A stretch of DNA of 64,000 bases from Pseudomonadota bacterium (GTDB taxonomy: Bacteria; Pseudomonadota; Gammaproteobacteria; Steroidobacterales; Steroidobacteraceae): contig JAKAXA010000015.1 in assembly GCA_021816775.1 (NCBI GenBank), positions 18,002-82,001 on the forward strand. The letters run 5' to 3'. The notes beneath the pieces are model-generated. The model made no database searches. It worked only from the letters and a program-made list of their open reading frames with translations, and was not told the DNA's origin. Positions 34,357 through 43,599 of this stretch are shown here, piece by piece. Position numbers and translations under genes: made by a program. Each line of letters opens with the position of its first letter. Positions within the stretch are counted from its first letter, which is position 1.

Positions 34357-35298
34357 CTAGGGCCGCTCGACGCCGAGCGGCGCATCGAGCGGCGCACGGG
34401 CGTCGCTGCGGCGGGCCTTGCCGGTGATGATGATGAGCACGCTCACGATCACCAGGACCGTGCCGAGCGCGGTGCGCGCATCGAGCGGCTCGCCGCCGAA
34501 GAGATAACCGATGACGACCGCGACCAGCGGATTGACGTAGGCATAGGTACCGACCCGGGTCGGGGACTCATGATGAATCAGCCAGATGTATGCGCCGAAC
34601 CCGAGGAGCGAGCCGGCCACGATCAGATAGGCGAGCGCGAGCCAGGCGCCGGCGGAGACCGCCGCGGGATGAAAGCCATGCTCCTCGCCGAGGATCACGG
34701 TGGCCACCGCGAGCAGCCCGCCGCCGACGAGCATCTGCGTGCCCGCGCTCATGATCTTCGAGCCGGGCAGCGGCAGCACCCGCATCAGAATTGAGGCGCC
34801 CGACCAGCTTATCGCCGCCACCACGAGTGAGACCGCTCCCAGCCAGTACACGGGCGCCCCCGCAACGCCCAGCGAGGGATCGACCAGCACCGCCACGCCC
34901 CCGAGGCCGACGAGGAGCGCGACCGCGAGGCGCGGTGTCAGCCGCTGCGTACGCAGCCAGATGATCTCCCCGATCGCGGTGAAGGCCGGGATGGTCGCCA
35001 GGATCACCGCCGCCATGCCCGAGGGAACCCGGCGCTCGGCGCTGAAGAGCAGACCGTAGTCGAGCAGGAAGATGAGAAACGCGAGCAACGCGATCGAGCC
35101 CCACTGACGGCGGCCGGGCAGGCGCTCGCCCCGCGCCAGCGCCCACGCACACATCACCACGCCGGCGACGCTGAAGCGGATCGCCGCCAACAGCAGCGGC
35201 GCAATCTCGAGCACACCGACGCGGATCGCGAAGAACGTCGAGCCCCAGACGAAGTAGATGATCCCGAAGGCGGTGAGGGTCTTGAGCCTGCTGGGCAC
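34357..35298 (-). CDS. EamA/DMT-family transporter
   Basis: Ten-TM pattern; FGIIYFVWGSTFFAIRVGV, two EamA repeats. Confidence 0.9.
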   Translation of the reverse strand: MPSRLKTLTAFGIIYFVWGSTFFAIRVGVLEIAPLLLAAIRFSVAGVVMCAWALARGERLPGRRQWGSIALLAFLIFLLDYGLLFSAERRVPSGMAAVILATIPAFTAIGEIIWLRTQRLTPRLAVALLVGLGGVAVLVDPSLGVAGAPVYWLGAVSLVVAAISWSGASILMRVLPLPGSKIMSAGTQMLVGGGLLAVATVILGEEHGFHPAAVSAGAWLALAYLIVAGSLLGFGAYIWLIHHESPTRVGTYAYVNPLVAVVIGYLFGGEPLDARTALGTVLVIVSVLIIITGKARRSDARAPLDAPLGVERP

Positions 35299-35397
35299 GG
35301 CGCGCTCCGGCCGGGGTGGGGCGAGGTACGTGGAGAAGGAAGATGATGATACCGGGGTGCTCGCGGCGTCGCCTCAAGCGCGGCGCCGCACGGGCGC

Positions 35398-36114
35398 TCA
35401 AGCGCGCAGGCGTACGCGCCCTATAGCATCGTGCGCTTGGTCGGCAAGGCCGCCCCAGAGCGCCTCGACTGAGCGTTCCGCAGCGGCGATCGCCTGCAAC
35501 GCGCGCACGGCGTCGGCATCGAATGTCACGCCCGCACCTCGCTCGAGCTCGGCAAGGGCCGAATCGATCCCGAGCGCCGGCCGGTACGGCCGATCGTCGC
35601 ACATCGACTGGAAGACATCGGCGACCGCAACGATGCGCGCCTCCGGCACAATCGCCTCGCCTCTCAAGCGGGCCGGATACCCAGAGCCGTCGAGACGCTC
35701 GTGGTGCTGCACGACGATGAGATGAATCGGCCAGGGCAGAATCACCGGCGCGAGAATGTCGGCACCGATCTGCACATGGCTCTCGACCAGGGACCGCTCG
35801 GCGGCGGTGAATGCGCCGGGCTTGGAGAGGATCTCCCACGGAATGGCCACCTTGCCGATATCGTGCACGAGCGCGCCGAGGTACAGGCCCTCGAGCCGCT
35901 CGCTGTCCAGCCCCAAGCGGCGGCCCATCGCCACCGCAAGCTCGGCAACGCGCAGCTGGTGACGCGCGGTGAATTGATCCCGCCGCGCCGCCACCGCACT
36001 CATCGCATGCACGGTCTGGATCAGGGCGAAGCGGCAGTTCCCCAGCGCTTCCTCGAGTTCATCGGCACGCGTGCTCGGCTCAGATGTCGGGTCGGTGTCG
36101 AAGTTCGCGTTCAT
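35398..36114 (-). CDS. HD-GYP domain phosphodiesterase
   Basis: GALVHDIGKVAIP ... HHERLDGSGYP. Confidence 0.93.
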   Translation of the reverse strand: MNANFDTDPTSEPSTRADELEEALGNCRFALIQTVHAMSAVAARRDQFTARHQLRVAELAVAMGRRLGLDSERLEGLYLGALVHDIGKVAIPWEILSKPGAFTAAERSLVESHVQIGADILAPVILPWPIHLIVVQHHERLDGSGYPARLRGEAIVPEARIVAVADVFQSMCDDRPYRPALGIDSALAELERGAGVTFDADAVRALQAIAAAERSVEALWGGLADQAHDAIGRVRLRA

Positions 36115-36401
36115 CCACTCAATCCATCTCACACGCAGCCCGGCTCTGGCCCGCGTCAGCTGTCAGGGCGCGTCGGAGCAGCCGCGCGTCGTGGGGTCCG
36201 CCCGGCATGGACTCACTGCGCAGCCCGCCGAGCATCCCTTGCTTTAGATCGAGTATATCCATACCCGGGGGCGAATGCAGAGCCGCCGATCCCGGGTCAC
36301 AGCGTGCGGTGAGTCACAAATCGGTGTGTCCGACGCGGAGTTTTGTGCGCTGCGGCCGACAACCGGGTCAGATTACGGAGTATTCGTGTGACGATCGGGG
36401 A

Positions 36402-37571
36402 ATGGTTCCATCCATGGGCTTGTGGCTGCTGACACCGCTGCTGCTCGCGGCCGCCGCCGTGGCCATGCGCCCGGCGCTGCGCCGGGCGTTCGGTTGGGGC
36501 GCGCCGATCGCCGGGCGGGCCCCGGCGGGCAGCGCACCGGCGCCCGGGAAATCCGCCGGCCCGGCCGCCGCGGCGCAGCCGCAGCCGGCGCCGCAACCGT
36601 CGCAGGAGGCCGAGCCCGAGACGGCCGCTCAACCGCTCGAGGCCGCGCAGATCCTCGCACAGCTGCGCGCGCTGCAGCTCGGGCTCGCCGCGCCCATCGC
36701 GGCGCAGGCCGAGCGCGAGCGGCAGGTCGCTTGCGCCCTCGCGGCGATCGGCGATCCGGCGAGCGAGCGACGCCACTTCCCGCGCCGCCCTAACCTGCTG
36801 CCGCAGCTGATGCACGCCATCAACGACGAAACCGTTGCACGGCGCCAGCTCGTGGCGATCATCGCCCGCGATCCGGCGCTGGTCGACAGCCTGCTGCGCA
36901 TGGCGAACAGCTCGTTCTATCGCATCAGTCCGCAGCCGGTCGAGTCGATCGAGCGGGCGGTGGCGATTCTCGGCAGCGACGGCCTGCGCTCGGTGATCGC
37001 GACCGCGCTGATGCAGCCGATCTTCACAAGCGCCGCCGCCACCGAATTTCCATGCTTCGCGCAGCTGGTCTGGGAGCATGCGCTGCGCTCGGCGCAGGCG
37101 GCGGTCGTGCACGCGGCGGTGGCCGAGCGCACCGAACCGTTCGCCGCCGAGCTGCTCAGTCTGATCAGCGGGCTCGCCGAGATCGTGCTGTTTCGTGCCG
37201 CGCGCGAGCAGGGCGCGGCCGTGACCCAGGGAGGCGCCTCGGGCGCGGCCCTCATCGCCGCGCTCATGGACGCGCATGCGAGCGTGCTGGCGCAACGTAT
37301 CGGCGCGGACTGGCAGCTGTCCCAACCGGCGCTCGCCGCCCTCGCCGAACAGCGCGACCCTGCGACCCCGCTCGGGCGCTCGCTGCGCTTTGGTCGCCTC
37401 GCCGGCGCGATCGCCGTGCTCTACGGCAACGGCCGGATCGACAAGGCCACCGCACGCCTCTCACTGCCGCGCGGCGCACTGCCGGCCGGGCACCACGACA
37501 CGCTCCTGGCGAAACTCCTGCTCCCCTTCCAGGACCCGCGCACCAGGGTCCCGGCACCCAGGCGACGCTGA
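36402..37571 (+). CDS. HDOD-domain protein with N-terminal TM and Pro/Ala-rich linker
   Basis: IIARDPALVDSLLRMANSSFYRISPQPVESIERAVAILGSDGLRSVI. Confidence 0.88.
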   Translation: MVPSMGLWLLTPLLLAAAAVAMRPALRRAFGWGAPIAGRAPAGSAPAPGKSAGPAAAAQPQPAPQPSQEAEPETAAQPLEAAQILAQLRALQLGLAAPIAAQAERERQVACALAAIGDPASERRHFPRRPNLLPQLMHAINDETVARRQLVAIIARDPALVDSLLRMANSSFYRISPQPVESIERAVAILGSDGLRSVIATALMQPIFTSAAATEFPCFAQLVWEHALRSAQAAVVHAAVAERTEPFAAELLSLISGLAEIVLFRAAREQGAAVTQGGASGAALIAALMDAHASVLAQRIGADWQLSQPALAALAEQRDPATPLGRSLRFGRLAGAIAVLYGNGRIDKATARLSLPRGALPAGHHDTLLAKLLLPFQDPRTRVPAPRRR

Positions 37572-37673
37572 GCGGGACATCCGGTCTGCCTTGCCCTGCC
37601 GGGCGGTGGACTCCGCTCAAGAACGGGCCGATGATGCGCGGGCGGCCTGTCGCCGCGCCGCGGAAGGCATCGT

Positions 37674-37988
37674 ATGAACCCGCTCGTACTGCCTGTTCTC
37701 GTGTCGACGCTGGCCGGCACCGTGCTCGGCGCCCTGATCGCCTGGCTCCTCACCCATCTGTATGCACGCCTCGCGGTGCGCGATCTGCGCAAGCAGCGCG
37801 AGCAGCTCGAGCGCTACAACAGAACGCTGACGACCTTCCTCAAGGCCTGGGAGGAACAGGGCCACGTGGAGCTCTCGCGCAACGATCGAGGCGAGATCAC
37901 GGGCGGCCGGCTGCGCCTGCCCTCCGGCCCGCCCGCGCTGGCCGATCAATCCGATCCGGGCCCGGGCGGCGCGCCGCGCCGAGTCTGA
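37674..37988 (+). CDS. small single-TM protein
   Basis: ATG ORF with N-terminal TM and a charged coil; 3' end overlaps the convergent PLP gene by 43 bp. Confidence 0.5.
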   Translation: MNPLVLPVLVSTLAGTVLGALIAWLLTHLYARLAVRDLRKQREQLERYNRTLTTFLKAWEEQGHVELSRNDRGEITGGRLRLPSGPPALADQSDPGPGGAPRRV

Positions 37989-39205
37989 CGACTCGGCCGC
38001 GCTGAGCCGGCGCCACCGCTGCGCTGGCGGCCGCCGCTCACGAGCCGGTCGAGTCCGGCACGCAGATCGGCCTTCAGATCGTCGAGGTCCTCCAGGCCGA
38101 TCTGCACCCGCAGGGCGAGCCCGCCGGGATTCCACGGCGTCGCCGTCCGGTAGGTGCTGCAGTCAAAGGGAATGATGAGACTCTCGAAGCCGCCCCACGA
38201 GTAGCCCATGCCAAATATCCCCAGGTGATCGAGCATCCGGGCGAGGTCCTCCCGGGTGAAGCCCGGGCGCAGAATGATGGAAAAGACGCCCGTGGAGCCC
38301 TTGAAATCGCGGGCCCAGAACTCGTGACCCGGGCAGGTTGGAAAGGCGGGGTGCAGCACGGTCATGACCTCAGGCTGCGCGCGCAGCCAGCCGGCCATCT
38401 GCAGACCGCGGGTCTCGGCCTCCTTCAGCCGGATATGCAGCGTGCGCATGCCGCGCAGGGCGAGGTAGCAGTCCTCCGCGCCGGGCACCATGGCGAGGCT
38501 CTGGTAGGTCCGCCGCAGCGCCGGCCACAGCCGCTCGGCGGCGCTCACCAGCCCGAGGAGAATGTCCGCGTGCCCGCTGAGGTACTTCGTCCCCGCTTCC
38601 ACCACAAGGTCGCAGCCGTGTTCATGGGCGGGGAAGTAAAGCGGCGTCGCCCAGGTGTTGTCGAGGATTGTCGTGAGGCCGCGCCGGCGCGCGAGCGCGG
38701 TGATGCTCGGCACGTCCTGAACCTCGAAGCTCTGCGAGCCGGGAGACTCGAGAAAGACCGTCGAGGTATTGGGCCGGATCAGCGCCTCGAGCCCCGCGCC
38801 GAGCAGAGGATCGTAATAGGTCGTCTCGATCCCGAACCGCTCGAGCAGGTTGGCGCACAGCAGCCGCGTCGGCAGATACACGCTGTCCGGCACGAGCAGG
38901 TGATCGCCGCCGTTCAGCGCAGTGAGCAGCGCCAGCGCGACCGCCCCCAGTCCCGAGGGGGCGAGCGCGGTGCCGGCCGCCCCGCTGAGCGCCGTCCATG
39001 CGCTCTCCAGACTCTCGACCGTCGGGGTTCCGGCCGTGCCATAGGTATAGCGTGCCCGCTGATTCTGCAGATCATCCAGCGTCTTGTAGAGAACCGTCGA
39101 GCCGCGGTAGACGGGCGTGTTGATGAAGCCGTAGTGTGCCTCGGAGGTCCTGCCCAGCTGGGCGAGCCGTGTGCCGATTCCCAGGGGTTTTCCGGTGTCT
39201 TTCAT
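37946..39205 (-). CDS. metC: PLP-dependent cystathionine beta-lyase family enzyme
   Basis: YTYGTAGTPT, PNTSTVFLESPGSQSFEVQD, VVEAGTKYLSGHADILLG (Schiff-base Lys). Confidence 0.88.
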   Translation of the reverse strand: MKDTGKPLGIGTRLAQLGRTSEAHYGFINTPVYRGSTVLYKTLDDLQNQRARYTYGTAGTPTVESLESAWTALSGAAGTALAPSGLGAVALALLTALNGGDHLLVPDSVYLPTRLLCANLLERFGIETTYYDPLLGAGLEALIRPNTSTVFLESPGSQSFEVQDVPSITALARRRGLTTILDNTWATPLYFPAHEHGCDLVVEAGTKYLSGHADILLGLVSAAERLWPALRRTYQSLAMVPGAEDCYLALRGMRTLHIRLKEAETRGLQMAGWLRAQPEVMTVLHPAFPTCPGHEFWARDFKGSTGVFSIILRPGFTREDLARMLDHLGIFGMGYSWGGFESLIIPFDCSTYRTATPWNPGGLALRVQIGLEDLDDLKADLRAGLDRLVSGGRQRSGGAGSARPSRQTRRGAPPGPGSD

Positions 39206-39664
39206 AAGCTGCCGCGGCGGTCCAACTGAACGAAATGCCGCTCTGTATACGCTCTTGAGACCGGGCATGCATCCTGGGCACGGCTGCGCCGGCGCGAGGC
39301 AGCCGTGCCGCCCCGCTCGAGCGCACCGCCCGCCATCACCGGGTCGCAGAGGCGCATTGGCGCGGCGCGATCTGCTACAGTACCGCTTTACATCGACAAA
39401 CGATGCGCTACGGGTTTGGCAGGCCTGCGCGGGCCGGGGGGCTCCACGGGGCACGCCAAAAAGCACGGCGGTCGACGGCGGCATCTGCAACGGTGCCGGC
39501 TGTGTTTTGGGGCGACTGCGCGTGCTGCGGCAGACCCGCGCGGCCCGGGCCGGTTGCAGCGACCGCGGCAAGCGATGCAACGGCACGGACTCCGGCGAGA
39601 GCCGCAGACCGCCGGATAAATGCAAGTGCGGACGCACCCCATGCGCTCCGCCGGGTGATGGCAT

Positions 39665-40636
39665 ATGCCTCTGACCGCCGAGCCGCACGCCGGCGCAAAC
39701 CGCTCGCGCTGGGCACGATTGCTCTCGCCGCGCTACTGGCCGACGTGGATGGCTCTCGGGACGCTGCGCCTGCTCGCGCTGCTGCCCTTCCCGGTGCAAC
39801 TTGCGATCGGGCGCGCGCTCGGGGCGCTTTTGCGCCGCCTGCCCGTGCGCTTCGTGAGCATTGCCCGCCGCAACATCGACCTGTGCCTGCCGGAGCTGCA
39901 GCACGCCGACCGCGAGCGCCTGCTCGATCGGCACTTCGCGAGCCTGGGCATCGCGCTCATGGAGATCGCGCTCGCCTGGTGGGGCCCGGTGGCGCGGCTG
40001 CGGGAGATGGCGCAGGTCGAGGGCCTCGAGCACGTGCGCGAGGCGCTCGGGCGCGGGCGCGGCGTCATACTGCTGACGGCGCACTTCACGCCGCTCGAGA
40101 TCGGCGGGCGGATTCTCTCGGCGATATTCCCGATCAACGTTCTGTACCGCCCGACCAAGAACGAGGCTCTCGCCTACATGCAGAGCCAGTGCCGCAGCCG
40201 CAACGGCGGACGGGCCATCCGCCGCGATGACATCCGCTCGATGGTCGCGGTATTGAAGAACAACGAGTGCGTATGGTTCGCGCCCGACCAGAGCTATCGG
40301 AAAAAGGGCGCTGAGATGGTGCCGCTGTTCGGCATCCCGGCTGCGACCAACACCGCCACGTCCCGGATCGCGCGCCTGACCGGCGCCGCCGTCCTGCCCT
40401 ATTTCATCGAGCGCCTGCCCGGCGCCGGCGGCTACCGCCTGGTCATTCTGCCGCCGATGGAGAACTTCCCGAGCGACTCCCCGTGCGCGGACGCCGCGCG
40501 GTTTCATCGGCTGATCGAGCAGCACGTGCGTGCCGTTCCCGATCAGTACCTGTGGATTCACCGCCGGTTCAAGGGGCTGAGCGCGGATTATCCCGATTAC
40601 TACCGCAAAGCGGCTCCTGTCAACGTTCAGAGCTGA
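39665..40636 (+). CDS. LpxL/HtrB-type lipid A acyltransferase
   Basis: GVILLTAHFTPLEIGGR, NVLYRPTKN, WFAPDQSYRKKGAEMVPLFGIPAATNTATSRIA. Confidence 0.92.
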   Translation: MPLTAEPHAGANRSRWARLLSPRYWPTWMALGTLRLLALLPFPVQLAIGRALGALLRRLPVRFVSIARRNIDLCLPELQHADRERLLDRHFASLGIALMEIALAWWGPVARLREMAQVEGLEHVREALGRGRGVILLTAHFTPLEIGGRILSAIFPINVLYRPTKNEALAYMQSQCRSRNGGRAIRRDDIRSMVAVLKNNECVWFAPDQSYRKKGAEMVPLFGIPAATNTATSRIARLTGAAVLPYFIERLPGAGGYRLVILPPMENFPSDSPCADAARFHRLIEQHVRAVPDQYLWIHRRFKGLSADYPDYYRKAAPVNVQS

Positions 40637-40764
40637 GCGTTGCGGTGTGTACGGCCGGGTGTCGGCCGGAGAATCGCTGCGGCCAGAAGCTGCGCACATG
40701 CCCCGAACCGGCTGACAGCGACGCGATGCCGCCCTTGCCGCTCGTGCACACCTGAGGAAGCACC

Positions 40765-41997
40765 ATGAGCCCGATCCTGATCACGAACGCCAGAATCTTC
40801 GACGGCGACAGCGCCGACTGTCCGGACGGCATGCACGTGCTCATCGAGCAGGGGCAGATCCGGGAGGTCTGCTCCCGGCCGATCAAAGCGGTCAACGCGA
40901 GCGTCATCGACATCGGCGGGCGCACGCTGATGCCCGGGCTCATCGACGCACACGTCCACGCCTACGGTTGTGACGTCAACGTGCAGAAGATCGAGCTCGC
41001 CGGCGACGCCTACCGGGCCGCCTATGCCGCGCGGATGCTCGGCTTCGCGCTGGACTGCGGATTTACGACCGTCAGGGACGTCGGCGGCGGCGATTACAGT
41101 CTCTGGCGCGCCATCCAGGACGGCCTGGTCCGCGCTCCGCGCTTCTACTACGCGGGCAAGATGCTCTCCATGACCGGCGGTCACGGGGATCTGCGCACGA
41201 TGGCCGAAGCGCACCACGAGTACTGCCAGTGCGCCGCCGGCCAGTCGCTGTGCGTCATCGTCGATGGCCTCGATGAGTGCATCAAGGCCACCCGCGAGCA
41301 GCTGCGCCGCGGCGCGCACTGCATCAAGATCATGGGCTCGGGCGGGGTCGCCTCGCCGACCGACCCGATCTGGATGAACCAGTATCGCGAGGACGAGATC
41401 CGCGCGATCGTCAACGAAACGACGGAGCGGCGCACGTACACGACCGCTCACTGTCATCCGGCGAGCGCCGTTCGCCGCTGCGTCGAATTCGGCGTGCGCT
41501 GCATCGAGCACGGCACACTGATCGATGAGGCGACCGCCGCCTTCGTCGCGAGCAAGGGCGCGTTCGTCGTGCCCACCATGGCCATCATCTTCGCGCTCAT
41601 CGAGAGCGGCAAGCAGCTCGGCTTTCCGCCGCAGAGTCTGGAAAAGGCCCAGGTCGCCTACGAGTGCGCGCTGAACGGCATGGAATCGATGCGCCGGGCG
41701 GGCGTGAGCATGGGATTCGGCACCGACCTGCTCGGTCAGACGCACGTGCAGCAGTGCCGCGAGTTCACGATCCGCCGGGAAGTCTTCACCCCGGTAGAGA
41801 TCCTGCGCCAGGCGACCTCGGTCAACGCCGCGATCCTGCAGGAGCAGGGACGGTTGGGCTGCATCAAACCCGGTGCGCACGCGGATCTGCTGGTCGTCGA
41901 CGGCGATCCGCTCACCGACATCGAGCTGCTCGCCGCCAACGGACGGCACCTGCGGCTCATCATGCGGGCGGGAGATCTGCTGCGCAACGACCTGTAA
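40765..41997 (+). CDS. metal-dependent amidohydrolase
   Basis: LMPGLIDAHVHAYG, HCIEHGTLID-type motif, FGTDLLGQTH. Confidence 0.93.
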   Translation: MSPILITNARIFDGDSADCPDGMHVLIEQGQIREVCSRPIKAVNASVIDIGGRTLMPGLIDAHVHAYGCDVNVQKIELAGDAYRAAYAARMLGFALDCGFTTVRDVGGGDYSLWRAIQDGLVRAPRFYYAGKMLSMTGGHGDLRTMAEAHHEYCQCAAGQSLCVIVDGLDECIKATREQLRRGAHCIKIMGSGGVASPTDPIWMNQYREDEIRAIVNETTERRTYTTAHCHPASAVRRCVEFGVRCIEHGTLIDEATAAFVASKGAFVVPTMAIIFALIESGKQLGFPPQSLEKAQVAYECALNGMESMRRAGVSMGFGTDLLGQTHVQQCREFTIRREVFTPVEILRQATSVNAAILQEQGRLGCIKPGAHADLLVVDGDPLTDIELLAANGRHLRLIMRAGDLLRNDL

Positions 41998-42111
41998 CTG
42001 CGCGCGCCGCGGGCGCCGGCCCGGCGAAGTGCGTCCGGCGCCGCGCCAGCGGCGCGCGGCTCCGGAACGCCGCATCACAATGTCATCCGGTTCGATCCCG
42101 GGGAGAGACGC

Positions 42112-42570
42112 ATGTCGACCCACACCGCCACGATAGAATGGAGCCGCGGCTCGCAGCCGTTCCTCGACCGCAGGTACTCGCGCGCCCACGTATGGAAGTT
42201 CGATGGAGGGGCGGTCATCGAGGCGTCGAGCTCCCCCCATGTCGTGCGCGAGCCGTTCTCTGTCGCGGCCAACGTGGATCCGGAAGAAGCGTTTGTCGCC
42301 GCCCTCTCGAGCTGTCACATGCTTGGATTTCTCAGCATCGCCGCTGCGGCCGGCTATTGCGTGGACTCGTACCGCGACGAGGCGGCCGGCCACATGAGGC
42401 GCAACGCCGCGGGGCACGAGTGGATCAACCGCGTCGAGCTGCAGCCGCGCGTCGTGTTCTCGGGGTCGAAGCGACCCGACGCGGCAGCGCTCGCGCACAT
42501 GCACCACGAAGCGCACGCGAGTTGCTTCATCGCGAACTCCGTGCGCACCGAGGTCGTCGTCCGCGACTAG
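42112..42570 (+). CDS. OsmC-family protein
   Basis: FVAALSSCHMLGFLSIAA and second Cys (HASCFIANS). Confidence 0.9.
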   Translation: MSTHTATIEWSRGSQPFLDRRYSRAHVWKFDGGAVIEASSSPHVVREPFSVAANVDPEEAFVAALSSCHMLGFLSIAAAAGYCVDSYRDEAAGHMRRNAAGHEWINRVELQPRVVFSGSKRPDAAALAHMHHEAHASCFIANSVRTEVVVRD

Positions 42571-43173
42571 CGGGGCGATCGTCAGTCCGTTGGCCAGGGC
42601 ATCGCGCCAGAGAGCCTGCCCTCGTCGGAACCGGCATTCGGTTGTAGAGAGGCAGGCAGACGTCCATGTACTCCTGCAGGGACTGCTCATCCGGCTCCGT
42701 CCAGAATCTCTCCGCCACTTCGCGCGCCCTCTCACCGCCGCGCTCCCGCATCAGCGCCACGGTGCTCGAGATGTGCAGCCGCGCCGTCGTGGAGGAGAGG
42801 ATCAGCCGGGACGGATGGTCCGGAAACTGCGCCGCGTACGACCTGACCACCCTGCCGCCGAAGGAATTCCCGTAGACCACCGGCTTGCTGATTCCCAACC
42901 GGTCGCAGAGCTCCTTCACCTCCTGCCCCACTGCGCACGGGTCCAGGACTCGCTCCCGCCCGGGGAGCGTCCGTTACCCCGGTGATCCAGGTCAACGACC
43001 TGGTGGTGGTCGGCGAAGCGGTCGAAATACGGCCGCAGGGTCGTGTGATCAAAACCGGGTCCGCCGTGCATGACGATGAGCGTCTCACGGGTTTCCATAT
43101 GATCGCCCGCCATCGCCAGTTGCGCGCCCACCGTGTCGAAGAACAGTCGCGCACGGTTGATGTCGATATACAT
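42527..43173 (-). pseudogene. alpha/beta hydrolase (proline-iminopeptidase-like), frameshifted and C-terminally truncated
   Basis: Frame 1: MYIDINRARLFFDTVG...LIVMHGGPGFDHTTLRPYFDRFADHHQVVDLDHRGNGRS..RAQWG; continues in another frame QEVKELCDRLGISKPVVYGNSFGGRVVRSYAAQFPDHPSRLILSST. The switch is at a run of 4 G (minus strand, 42926-42929). Confidence 0.85.
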
Positions 43174-43599
43174 ATCAGGTCTTCCGCCGCTCGCTGTCAC
43201 GATACCGGAGTCCCGTGTGCCGCCCTGACACCGGACTGACCGAATGGCGAGCGTACGGCATCGGTTGCAAGGCATTGCGCCTGCGGCACCCTGCATCGAT
43301 CGGGCGCAGACTGCTCGTGATCTCTGCCTCGCCAGGCTCCGTCGATCGATCCGACCGCCGGCACCACCGCGACAGACGGCGATACGGCCGTGAGGTTGCA
43401 CAAGCCCCGGCGGACGGGATTGACGATCGCCCAACCGCAGGCGCAGGCCATGACGACGCCATCCGCGCGATCCGCCGGCGACAGGCCGGAGGTGAACAGG
43501 AGGGGCGCGCCGCAGCAGCGCCTGTCAATGTCAGCAGCGCAATCCCCGATGCCGCATCACCCGATAGCATGCCGATCGGGTGACGCTGTCGGCCGAGGC

